Of a stretch of 7,386 nucleotides of DNA, positions 1 to 6,297 are shown piece by piece. The notes beneath the pieces are model-generated. The model was given only the letters and a program-made list of their open reading frames with translations. It did no database searches and was not told the origin of the DNA. The stretch covers positions 1-7,386 of the forward strand of contig JARFQM010000330.1 of the NCBI GenBank assembly GCA_029287755.1, given 5' to 3'. The translations under genes and the position numbers were made by a program. Position 1 is the first letter of the stretch; every line of letters starts with the position of its first letter. Source of the stretch: Desulfofustis sp. (lineage in GTDB: Bacteria; Desulfobacterota; Desulfobulbia; Desulfobulbales; Desulfocapsaceae).

Positions 1-132
1 AATGAGAGATTCCTGATCAACTTTGCCGGCAACTGTGCGCTTCGCTTTGCCCCGCCTTTGATTGTCGACAGAACCGATATCGACCGGGTCATTGCGGCGC
101 TCGACCGGGTGTTGGCATCACTGTCTCTCTGA
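1..132 (+). CDS. argD: Acetylornithine/class III aminotransferase, C-terminal end (partial)
   Basis: An open frame enters the window at base 1 and ends at TGA 130-132, leaving the last 43 residues. The stretch LINFAGNCALRFAPPLIV is the typical C-terminal pattern of PLP-dependent class III aminotransferases such as ArgD, where the arginine of LRF contributes to binding the substrate carboxylate, followed by the usual closing helix (DIDRVIAALDRVLASL). ArgD uses glutamate to aminate N-acetylglutamate semialdehyde to N-acetylornithine in the cytoplasm. The name rests partly on argG and argH lying just downstream; other class III enzymes (for example ornithine- or GABA-aminotransferases) share this tail, so the specific name is less certain than the family. 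The PLP lysine lies outside the window. Confidence 0.75.
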   Translation, partial: NERFLINFAGNCALRFAPPLIVDRTDIDRVIAALDRVLASLSL

Positions 133-150
133 AAGGTACCCTTAGCCCAG

Positions 151-179
151 CTCCACTCAATCGGTTCACTTGAGTGGAG
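151..179 (+). terminator. Perfect 10-bp inverted repeat after argD, possible terminator
   Basis: CTCCACTCAA (151-160) and TTGAGTGGAG (170-179) are perfect reverse complements around a 9-base loop, starting 18 bases after the argD stop. The T-tract expected of an intrinsic terminator is absent; only a short ATTCTTT follows at about 186-192. It could be a weak terminator, an RNA stabiliser or an operator. A separate promoter candidate for argG lies just downstream, which fits a transcription boundary here. Confidence 0.5.
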
Positions 180-190
180 GCCGAAATTCT

Positions 191-219
191 TTGCAAATCG
201 CCTTACATCTAGTAATAAT
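191..219 (+). promoter_or_regulatory. Candidate sigma-70 promoter for argG
   Basis: TTGCAA (191-196) and AATAAT (214-219) are separated by 17 bases and match the -35 and -10 consensus at 4/6 and 5/6 positions. The segment is AT-rich compared with its surroundings and lies between the argD-side hairpin and argG. Transcription would begin near 226, leaving a leader of about 80 bases. I could not find a convincing ArgR box around it. Confidence 0.45.
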
Positions 220-308
220 GAACATTTCCCTGAGTTTTAGTGGTTGAAGAACAATCAAGCCGTGAGCCTCTCAACGAGCGCGGCCCATCTACACGCAAGA
301 GGAAGTAC

Positions 309-1511
309 ATGAGTGTGAATAAAATAGTGCTTGCCTATTCTGGCGGGCTCGATACCTCGGTTATTCTCAAATGGCTGATCGAGGAGTATGACTGTCCGGT
401 GATTGCCTACTGCGCCGATATCGGCCAGGAAGAGGACTGGCAGGCGGTGATCGACAAGGGCATGGCGACCGGGGCGGAAAAGGTGGTGATTGCCGACCTC
501 AAGAAAGAGTTTGTCGAGCAGTACATTTTTCCGGCTTTCAGGGCAAATGCCATCTATGAAGGATCCTACCTGCTCGGCACTTCACTGGCCCGGCCGCTGA
601 TCGCCAAAGAGCAGGTCAGAATAGCCCGGGCCGAGGGAGCGGATGCGGTCAGTCACGGGGCCACCGGCAAGGGCAATGACCAGGTCCGTTTTGAACTTGG
701 CTATATCGGGCTCGAACCCGGCCTGAAAATCATCGCGCCGTGGCGGGTCTGGGATCTGGACTCACGGACGAAACTGGTCGAATTCGCCAAAAACCATGAT
801 ATCCCGGTGCCGGTTACCAAGAAAAAGCCTTACAGCTGTGATGAGAATTTGCTGCATATCAGTTTCGAGGGGGGCATTCTCGAAGATCCCTGGAAGGAGC
901 CGGAGGAGGAGATGTTCAAGTTTTCCGTCTCTCCTGAACGGGCGCCCGACAAGCCTACCTACGTGGAGCTCGAGTTTGTGGGCGGCAACCCGGTGGCCAT
1001 CGACGGCGAGAAGATGGTGTCCTTTGAGTTGTTCTCCAGGCTCAACAAGTTGGGCGGCGCCAACGGCATCGGCCGTCTGGACATGGTCGAAAACCGCTAT
1101 GTCGGCATGAAATCGCGCGGCGTCTATGAAACCCCTGGCGGCACCGTGCTGCGGACCGCCCATCGCGACCTAGAGACCATCACCCTGGACCGGGAGGTGA
1201 TGAAAATTCGCGACAGCCTGATCCCCACCTATGCGGACATGATCTACAACGGCTTCTGGTTCTCCCCGGAACGTGAGCTGCTGCAGACCACCATGGATGA
1301 GACCCAGAAAACGGTCAACGGCACGGTACGGCTCAAGCTCTACAAGGGCAACTGCATCCCGGTCGGCCGCAAATCAGATCAGTCGCTCTACCAGGAGAGT
1401 TTTGCCACCTTCGAGGAAGACGATGTCTATGACCAGGGCGATGCGACCGGATTCATTAGGCTCAACGGATTGCGCCTGCGGCTTCAGGCGTTGCAGAATA
1501 AGAAAATTTGA
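309..1511 (+). CDS. argG: Argininosuccinate synthase
   Basis: ArgG joins citrulline and aspartate with ATP to give argininosuccinate, the penultimate step of arginine synthesis, in the cytoplasm. From the ATG at 309 the protein is 400 residues, the normal length. The ATP-binding loop AYSGGLDTS is at residues 9-17, the conserved [11 protein letters not shown] at 86-96, the citrulline/aspartate-binding [13 protein letters not shown] at 118-130, and [11 protein letters not shown] at 268-278. The start at 309 is chosen because AGAGGAAG (298-305) is a good ribosome binding site and the protein then begins right before the first family strand (KIVLAYSGG). An in-frame GTG at 240 would add 23 residues unlike the family. 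The gene is followed after 8 bases by argH, so both are probably cotranscribed, likely from the promoter candidate at 191-219. Confidence 0.97.
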   Translation: MSVNKIVLAYSGGLDTSVILKWLIEEYDCPVIAYCADIGQEEDWQAVIDKGMATGAEKVVIADLKKEFVEQYIFPAFRANAIYEGSYLLGTSLARPLIAKEQVRIARAEGADAVSHGATGKGNDQVRFELGYIGLEPGLKIIAPWRVWDLDSRTKLVEFAKNHDIPVPVTKKKPYSCDENLLHISFEGGILEDPWKEPEEEMFKFSVSPERAPDKPTYVELEFVGGNPVAIDGEKMVSFELFSRLNKLGGANGIGRLDMVENRYVGMKSRGVYETPGGTVLRTAHRDLETITLDREVMKIRDSLIPTYADMIYNGFWFSPERELLQTTMDETQKTVNGTVRLKLYKGNCIPVGRKSDQSLYQESFATFEEDDVYDQGDATGFIRLNGLRLRLQALQNKKI

Positions 1512-1519
1512 GAAGGACA

Positions 1520-2932
1520 ATGGCAGCCAAGCCCGCTTCAAAGAAAAGCCCCTCTTCCAAGCTCTGGGGCGGCAGATTTGCGGAATCGACCGCGGCTTCG
1601 GTGGAGGCCTTCAGCGCTTCGATCGATTACGATTCCCGTCTCTACCGCTATGATATCGCCGGCAGCAAGGCCCATGCGACCATGCTGGCCGACAACGGGC
1701 TGCTGTCGATAGGTGAGCTGAAGGCAATTATCGACGGGCTTTCGGCGATTGAACAAGAGATCGACAACAACGAGTTTGACTTCCGGCAGGAACTTGAGGA
1801 TATTCATATGAATATCGAAAAGGCGCTGGCCGACAGGATCGGTCCGGCAGGCGCCAAACTGCATTCCGCCAGAAGCAGAAACGACCAGGTGGCACTGGAT
1901 CTTAAACTCTACCTGCGCGACCAATGCGACCTGCTGGTAGAGCTGCTGGACACTGTCCGTCGGGGATTCACCCAGCTGGCAAGGACCTACCTGGGCGCCA
2001 TCATGCCGGGCTACACCCATATGCAGCGGGCTCAGCCGGTCCTGGTTTCCCACCATCTGCTCGCCTATTTCGAAATGTTTTCCAGGGACCGCGAGCGGCT
2101 GCTCGACTGCCGCAAAAGGATCAACATATGTCCGCTGGGCGGGGCGGCCATGGCCGGCACCGGACTACCGATCGAGCGGCAGCAGGTAGCTGAGCTGCTC
2201 GGCTTCGACGGGGTCACCGCCAATTCCATGGATACCGCCGGCGACCGCGATTTTGCCATCGAGTTCGTCAGCTGCTGCACCCAGATCCAGCTGCATCTCT
2301 CACGACTCTGCGAGGAGCTGGTCCTGTGGGCCGGCAGCGAGTTCGATTTTGTCGTTATCGAGGATACATTCTGCACCGGATCGTCGATCATGCCGCAGAA
2401 GAAGAATCCCGACATTGCCGAGCTGGTGCGCGGCAAGAGTGGCCGTGTGGTCGGTTCGCTGATGACCCTGCTGACCATTATGAAAGGGCTGCCGCTGACC
2501 TACAACCGTGATCTGCAGGAAGACAAGGAACCGGTTTTCGACGCCGTCGACACCGTGTCGGCCTCTTTGTCGATCATTGCCGAACTTTTGGAAAACCTGC
2601 AATTCAATACTGACAAGATGCTCGCAGCCACTCAAAGCGGTTACATGACAGCCACCGATCTGGCCGATTATCTGGTGCTGAAAGATGTACCATTCCGGGA
2701 GGCTCATGGTATAGTTGGCAGAATAGTCGGTCATTGCATCGACAAGGGATGTGAGCTGGTGGATTTGACGGTGCAGGAGATGCAGGACTTTTCCCCTGCC
2801 ATCGACAAGGATGTGTACGAGGTGATCAGCATTGATGGCTCGGTGCAGAGCCGCATATCAACCGGGGGCACAAGCCTGCAGCGCGTCGAGGAAGCGCTGA
2901 GTGCCGCCGAAAAACAAGTGGGGATTGCATGA
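1520..2932 (+). CDS. argH: Argininosuccinate lyase
   Basis: ArgH splits argininosuccinate into arginine and fumarate, the last step of arginine synthesis; it belongs to the fumarase/aspartase superfamily and works as a cytoplasmic homotetramer. The 470-residue length is normal. The opening KLWGGRF is at residues 14-20, HSARSRNDQ at 115-123, GYTHMQRAQP at 164-173 (with the TH pair expected near the active site), and the superfamily signature GSSIMPQKKNPD at 287-298, which carries the catalytic serine loop. The ATG at 1520 follows AGAAGG (1511-1516), which overlaps the argG stop and sits unusually close to the start; a TTG at 1508 in the same frame is possible but less likely. The stop overlaps the next gene by 4 bases (ATGA), which suggests translational coupling. 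I see nothing missing or broken. Confidence 0.97.
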   Translation: MAAKPASKKSPSSKLWGGRFAESTAASVEAFSASIDYDSRLYRYDIAGSKAHATMLADNGLLSIGELKAIIDGLSAIEQEIDNNEFDFRQELEDIHMNIEKALADRIGPAGAKLHSARSRNDQVALDLKLYLRDQCDLLVELLDTVRRGFTQLARTYLGAIMPGYTHMQRAQPVLVSHHLLAYFEMFSRDRERLLDCRKRINICPLGGAAMAGTGLPIERQQVAELLGFDGVTANSMDTAGDRDFAIEFVSCCTQIQLHLSRLCEELVLWAGSEFDFVVIEDTFCTGSSIMPQKKNPDIAELVRGKSGRVVGSLMTLLTIMKGLPLTYNRDLQEDKEPVFDAVDTVSASLSIIAELLENLQFNTDKMLAATQSGYMTATDLADYLVLKDVPFREAHGIVGRIVGHCIDKGCELVDLTVQEMQDFSPAIDKDVYEVISIDGSVQSRISTGGTSLQRVEEALSAAEKQVGIA

Positions 2933-3975
2933 TGAGATTCGGATTTGCATCAGCGGTGTTGTGTGCGGTGGTTTTGAGCGTGGCCGGGTGCGGTTTCAAA
3001 ACCGATCCTGTTCCTCCTCAGAACGTGGTTCCCAGGCCGATCGACGATCTGACCTATGCGATCGATGAGACCGGGGTGACGCTGCGCTGGACCTACCCGG
3101 AGAAGTCGGTCAACGGGGACGAACTGACCGAGATCTACTCCTTCGACGTCTACCGGGCGGTGGTGCCGCTCGACGATTTGTGCGAGACCTGCCCGATTCC
3201 CTTTGGCGAGCCCACTGAAATACCCGGCGGGGCAACGGCCGATGGCGGCACGAGAAGGGTTGGGGAGTACAATACCTCGCTGCTGCGCCCCGATCACAAA
3301 TACTTCTTTAAAATGACCTCCAGGATCAGCTGGTGGGCGGCCAGTACAGATTCCAATATCGTTTCCTTCGTCTGGCAGACGCCGCCGTCTGTACCGGCAG
3401 GGTTCAAAGTTGAATCAGGCGACGGCCAGGCAGCGCTGAGCTGGCAGCCGGTGACCACGCTGATCGATGGTTCTGCAGCCAAGAAAAAGGTCCTCTACCA
3501 GGTAGCGCGCAGCGAGGGAGGTAAAGAATTCGCCCCCCTTGGCGATCCGAGCGGAGCGACGAGTTATGTGGACCGCGGGGTTATCAATGGAAGGACCTAT
3601 TTTTACAAAGTGCAGAGCCTGATGATGCTGGGCAATGACAAAGTCTCCGGCGGGGTGACCGATATTGTCGAGGCGACACCGATGGACCGCACGCCGCCGG
3701 AGGCGCCCACCAGTGTTAGGGCCTCGGCGACGGCTGCGGGAATCAGAGTATTCTGGGATCGTCCCGATGATCCGACCGTGGCTGGTCACCGGGTCTATCG
3801 CCGGAACGAGGGGCAGAAAACTGCTGAAATGATCGGTGAAGTCAAGATGCCTTCATCTATTTTCGTCGACAAGTCGGCACCTGAAGGCAGCAGACCGTTT
3901 TATTCGGTGACAGCTTTTGACGACGCTGAACCGGCCAACCAATCAAAACCATCTCCCGAGGCGACGGTCAGATAA
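2929..3975 (+). CDS. Fibronectin type III domain lipoprotein
   Basis: This 348-residue protein has a bacterial lipoprotein signal: a hydrophobic stretch at residues 5-20 followed by the lipobox V-A-G-C with cysteine 21 as the predicted lipid anchor. The residue after the cysteine is glycine, not aspartate, so outer-membrane placement is plausible. The mature start, CGFKTDPVPPQ, recalls the short LptM/LppL-type lipoproteins found beside dapF or lysA. The rest looks like three fibronectin-III-like beta domains at about 36-150, 153-250 and 257-348, judged from repeated patterns such as VTLRWTYP, AALSWQPV and IRVFWDRP and from DVYRA/HRVYRR strands. The first domain holds a CETC pair at 85-88. The start at 2929 overlaps the argH stop (ATGA), with GGGG at 2920-2923 as a ribosome binding site; ATG 2932 is an alternative. 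The function is unknown. Similar lipoproteins in arginine/lysine clusters are known to me from Geobacter-like bacteria. Confidence 0.85.
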   Translation: MMRFGFASAVLCAVVLSVAGCGFKTDPVPPQNVVPRPIDDLTYAIDETGVTLRWTYPEKSVNGDELTEIYSFDVYRAVVPLDDLCETCPIPFGEPTEIPGGATADGGTRRVGEYNTSLLRPDHKYFFKMTSRISWWAASTDSNIVSFVWQTPPSVPAGFKVESGDGQAALSWQPVTTLIDGSAAKKKVLYQVARSEGGKEFAPLGDPSGATSYVDRGVINGRTYFYKVQSLMMLGNDKVSGGVTDIVEATPMDRTPPEAPTSVRASATAAGIRVFWDRPDDPTVAGHRVYRRNEGQKTAEMIGEVKMPSSIFVDKSAPEGSRPFYSVTAFDDAEPANQSKPSPEATVR

Positions 3976-3996
3976 ACTACAGACGGTGCTGCAGTA

Positions 3997-4833
3997 ATGA
4001 AGCTGGATTTCCCGATTACGATTACCAAGATGAGCGGGGCCGGCAACGATTTCATTGTTATCGACCATCGGTCCGGATTCATTCCTGAACCATACCAGCC
4101 TCAATTCGCCCAGCTCGTCTGCAGGCACAGCTTCTCGGTGGGGGCGGACGGCCTGATCCTGATCGAGGAACATGGTAGCGAAGATTTCTCCTGGCGCTTC
4201 TACAACAAAGACGGTTCAGTTGCCGAAATGTGCGGCAACGGCGCCCGCTGCGCTGCGCGTTTTGCCTGGCGCAAGGGGATAGCCGGCCGGCGGATGCGTT
4301 TTGCGACCCTGGCCGGGGTGATCGAAGCGGAGCTTATTGGGGAGCAGGAGCATGTCAGGGTTACCATGACCGACCCCTCCGATTATCAGGATTCCCTGCT
4401 GATCACACTGGGGGAGAGCGAGAAAGAGGTGTTTTTCATCAACACCGGTGTTCCCCATGCGGTGGTTTTTGTCGACTCTGAAAATCCCCCGGTGGAACAC
4501 TGGGGTCGGACGCTGCGTTATCACGAGCAATTCGAACCGGCCGGCACCAATGCGAATTTCGTCAAGATACTTGAGGATGACGAGCTGCTGGTGCGCACCT
4601 ATGAGCGCGGGGTGGAGGCCGAAACCATGGCCTGCGGCACGGGGGTGGTGGCCGCCGCCATTGTGGCCGCCCGCCAGGGGTTGGTTGAGTCGCCCGTGGA
4701 TGTGACGACCACCGGGGGCGAGCAGCTTGTCGTCCAATTCACCCTGGGGGAAAGCACCGTGGACGACGTCCATCTGCAAGGGCCGGCCAGAATCATATAC
4801 GAGGCGGAACTGTCGGCAGAAGCGCTTTTGTGA
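3997..4833 (+). CDS. dapF: Diaminopimelate epimerase
   Basis: DapF converts LL-diaminopimelate to the meso form, used for peptidoglycan cross-links and, after decarboxylation, for lysine. It is a cofactor-independent two-cysteine racemase. The 278-residue length is typical. KMSGAGNDFIVID is at residues 11-23, the first catalytic cysteine C79 is in MCGNGARC (78-85), GTNANFV is at 183-189, the ER pair of the substrate site at 203-204, and the second catalytic cysteine C213 is in ACGTG (212-216). Both halves of the pseudo-symmetric fold are intact. No strong Shine-Dalgarno precedes ATG 3997, and the gene starts only 21 bases after the lipoprotein stop, so reinitiation or coupling is likely. The gene ends in tandem stops, TGA then in-frame TAA (4831-4836). 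Confidence 0.97.
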   Translation: MKLDFPITITKMSGAGNDFIVIDHRSGFIPEPYQPQFAQLVCRHSFSVGADGLILIEEHGSEDFSWRFYNKDGSVAEMCGNGARCAARFAWRKGIAGRRMRFATLAGVIEAELIGEQEHVRVTMTDPSDYQDSLLITLGESEKEVFFINTGVPHAVVFVDSENPPVEHWGRTLRYHEQFEPAGTNANFVKILEDDELLVRTYERGVEAETMACGTGVVAAAIVAARQGLVESPVDVTTTGGEQLVVQFTLGESTVDDVHLQGPARIIYEAELSAEALL

Positions 4834-4870
4834 TAAAAGTTTGTTTTATTTAAATAAGATCTAATAAATG
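4834..4870 (+). promoter_or_regulatory. AT-rich candidate promoter/operator upstream of dapA
   Basis: The 100-bp gap between dapF and dapA begins with a very AT-rich patch in an otherwise GC-rich region. It contains the perfect 12-base palindrome TTATTTAAATAA (4846-4857) and several -10-like hexamers such as TAAGAT (4855-4860), but no clear -35/-10 pair at standard spacing. It could be a promoter or a regulator site for dapA. The remaining bases up to 4920 hold nothing I recognise. Confidence 0.3.
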
Positions 4871-4920
4871 ACAACAGGCTCGCTTGGGAAACGTCTCTTC
4901 AAAGCAGCCGATAACTTAAT

Positions 4921-4929
4921 AGGAGGTGA
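4921..4929 (+). promoter_or_regulatory. Strong Shine-Dalgarno that sets the dapA start
   Basis: AGGAGGTGA is a full complement to the 3' end of 16S rRNA and lies 4 bases before ATG 4934. It decides the start against the in-frame ATG at 4868, which has no comparable site and would add 22 residues unlike DapA. It is the strongest ribosome binding site in the window. Confidence 0.85.
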
Positions 4930-4933
4930 AGCC

Positions 4934-5815
4934 ATGGAACGCTTTCACGGCGCGTTAACTGCCCTGGTAACTCCATTTATCGATGGCAAGCTGGATGAGA
5001 AGGGGTTGGTCGACCTGATCGAATTTCAAATCGAGAACGGTATTCACGGTATCGTTCCCTGCGGCACCACCGGAGAATCCGCCACCCTTGCTTTCGATGA
5101 GCACAAACGGGTAATCGACCTGACGGTCAAAACGGTAAACGGCAGGGTGCCGGTGGTGGCCGGCACGGGCGCCAACAACACCCTCGAGGCGATCGAACTC
5201 ACCGAGAGTGCCAAAGACAGCGGCGCCGACGCCGTGCTGTCGGTGGCCCCGTATTACAACAAGCCAAGTCAGGAAGGCTTGTACCTCCATTTTAAAACCA
5301 TCGCCGAGGCAGTGGATATCCCCGTGATACTCTATAACGTGCCAGGCAGGACGGTGATTCATATTCTGCCCGAAACGGTGGCCAGACTGGCACACATTGA
5401 TAACATCATCGGCATAAAAGAGGCCTGCGGCAGTCTCGAGCAGATCAGCGACGTGATTCGCTTCTGCCCCGACGACTTTATCCTCCTCTCCGGCGACGAC
5501 TTCACTTCGATGCCCACCGCCCTGATTGGCGGCAAGGGGGTGATTTCGGTTATCTCCAACGTCGATCCGGCCGGCATGGCGAGAATGATGGAAGCTGCCC
5601 TGAGCGGCAACCTGGACAAGGCCAATGAAGAACATTACCGGCTCTTTACCATGATGAAGCTGATGTTCAAATCGCCCAGCCCCGGTCCGGCCAAAAAAGC
5701 GCTGGAGATGCTCGGCCGCATTCAGGACGGGAGTCCGCGGCTGCCGATGACCCCTGCCGACGATCAGACTACACAGGCGTTGGTGGAGGAGATGAGCAGG
5801 TTAGGAATGCTCTAG
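4934..5815 (+). CDS. dapA: 4-hydroxy-tetrahydrodipicolinate synthase
   Basis: DapA condenses pyruvate with aspartate semialdehyde, the committed step of the diaminopimelate/lysine branch, in the cytoplasm. From ATG 4934 the protein is 293 residues, the usual size for this (beta/alpha)8-barrel aldolase family. The key residues sit one position later than in the E. coli enzyme: GTTGES at 44-49 (T45), the YY pair at 107-108 (Y108), Y134 and R139 in YNVPGRT, and the Schiff-base lysine K162 in GIKEA. The segment SPSPGPAKKALEMLG (247-261) replaces the more common NPIPVK pattern near the C-terminal helices, a mild variant. Residues expected at the lysine feedback site were not judged. It probably starts its own transcript or is coupled to dapF upstream; the broken dapB follows after 187 bases. 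Confidence 0.97.
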   Translation: MERFHGALTALVTPFIDGKLDEKGLVDLIEFQIENGIHGIVPCGTTGESATLAFDEHKRVIDLTVKTVNGRVPVVAGTGANNTLEAIELTESAKDSGADAVLSVAPYYNKPSQEGLYLHFKTIAEAVDIPVILYNVPGRTVIHILPETVARLAHIDNIIGIKEACGSLEQISDVIRFCPDDFILLSGDDFTSMPTALIGGKGVISVISNVDPAGMARMMEAALSGNLDKANEEHYRLFTMMKLMFKSPSPGPAKKALEMLGRIQDGSPRLPMTPADDQTTQALVEEMSRLGML

Positions 5816-5886
5816 AAACGGTCCTTTTGTTCAATATCTTCGTTGAGCTCGAAATTTTATCCTCGGAATATTTCAATATATGTCTG

Positions 5887-5895
5887 TGGTAAAAT
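5887..5895 (+). promoter_or_regulatory. Candidate extended -10 promoter upstream of dapB
   Basis: TGGTAAAAT is an extended -10 element: TG one base before TAAAAT, which matches TATAAT at 5/6. The surrounding 60 bases are AT-rich. No good -35 is present at standard spacing, which extended -10 promoters can tolerate. Transcription would start near 5902 and run through the hairpins at 5916-5995 into dapB. Confidence 0.35.
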
Positions 5896-5915
5896 TTCTC
5901 GCGCGCCTCGATCTT

Positions 5916-5935
5916 GAAACGAAATGACTCGTTTC
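5916..5935 (+). repeat. Perfect 7-bp inverted repeat in dapA-dapB gap
   Basis: GAAACGA (5916-5922) and TCGTTTC (5929-5935) are perfect complements around a 6-base loop (AATGAC). No T-tract follows, so it is not a standard terminator. It is the first of three closely spaced hairpins between dapA and dapB. Confidence 0.5.
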
Positions 5936-5959
5936 TGGCCTAGGAGCCTGAATCATTTT

Positions 5960-5984
5960 GGGGACACAATACTTATCGTGTCCC
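5960..5984 (+). repeat. REP/RAYT-like hairpin relic
   Basis: GGGACAC (5961-5967) pairs perfectly with GTGTCCC (5978-5984) around the loop AATACTTATC, and a flanking G gives one further wobble pair. The string GGGGACACAATACTTA is, from memory, a motif often seen beside genes for REP-associated tyrosine (IS200-like, Y1) transposases in environmental bacteria. No transposase gene is in the window, so this would be a solitary repeat or a relic. The hairpin itself is certain; the mobile-element link is an inference. Confidence 0.5.
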
Positions 5985-5995
5985 TCTGCAGAGGG
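5982..5995 (+). promoter_or_regulatory. Perfect palindrome covering the dapB ribosome binding site
   Basis: CCCTCTGCAGAGGG is a perfect 14-base palindrome that can fold as CCCTC-TGCA-GAGGG. Its right arm is part of GAGGGG (5991-5996), the only plausible Shine-Dalgarno for dapB, 6 bases before ATG 6003. Its left arm shares CCC (5982-5984) with the preceding hairpin, so the two folds exclude each other. It could be an operator, a translation switch, or chance left by the repeat element. Confidence 0.45.
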
Positions 5996-6002
5996 GTAGA
6001 CG

Positions 6003-6273
6003 ATGATGAAGGTAATCGTGGCCGGTGCGGCGGGCAGAATGGGAAGAAGGATCGGCTATATGGTCGATCAGCATTCAGACCATCAGGGCCGCGGATATCG
6101 CCGGGGAGCACACGGTCTATTTTGCCGGTCCCGGAGAGCGCATCGAACTTACTCACCGGGCTCAGACCCGGGACCATTTTGCCCGAGGGGCGACGGTGGC
6201 TGCGGGCTGGCTCGAAGGCAAAGCCAACGGGATGTACTCGATGTTCGATGTGCTCGACCTGCAGAACTTCTAA
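6003..6273 (+). pseudogene. dapB: 4-hydroxy-tetrahydrodipicolinate reductase with internal deletion and frameshift
   Basis: DapB reduces the DapA product to tetrahydrodipicolinate with NAD(P)H. Starting at ATG 6003 or 6006, the protein reads [15 protein letters not shown], the family's N-terminal nucleotide-binding GxxGRMGR, up to about 6080. In the next frame, from about 6073 to the TAA at 6271-6273, come 66 residues beginning [20 protein letters not shown] and ending VLDLQNF, matching the complete C-terminal part (E. coli DapB from about residue 208). About 180 residues between them, including the GTTGF segment and the catalytic HHxxKxDxPSGTA motif, are missing, and the two ends are out of frame. 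The missing DNA is about 540 bases by comparison with a 273-residue family member. As it stands it cannot encode a reductase; the N-terminal frame would run on to 6347 as nonsense. The cause is either a real deletion or an assembly error. GAGGGG at 5991-5996 is the ribosome binding site. Confidence 0.88.
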
Positions 6274-6297
6274 AATCCAGCGCCATTGACAGCAGCA

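Noticed and set aside
213..240. Possible ArgR box in the argG leader
   Set aside because: The AT-rich stretch lacks the paired TGAAT/ATTCA arms expected of an ARG box.
240..308. In-frame GTG at 240 that would extend ArgG by 23 residues
   Set aside because: The extra residues do not look like ArgG, the family begins near KIVLAYSGG, and ATG 309 has a good ribosome binding site.
4868..4933. In-frame ATG at 4868 extending DapA by 22 residues
   Set aside because: AGGAGGTGA at 4921-4929 clearly serves ATG 4934, which also gives the standard family length and residue numbering.
4955..5635. Long open frame on the - strand opposite dapA
   Set aside because: It is an antisense shadow of a clear dapA gene, with no family features or ribosome binding site. 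The same holds for the - strand frames opposite argG, argH, the lipoprotein and dapF.
5848..5875. Apparent 14-base imperfect tandem repeat beginning CTCG
   Set aside because: Only about 9 of 14 positions agree, which is expected by chance in AT-rich DNA.
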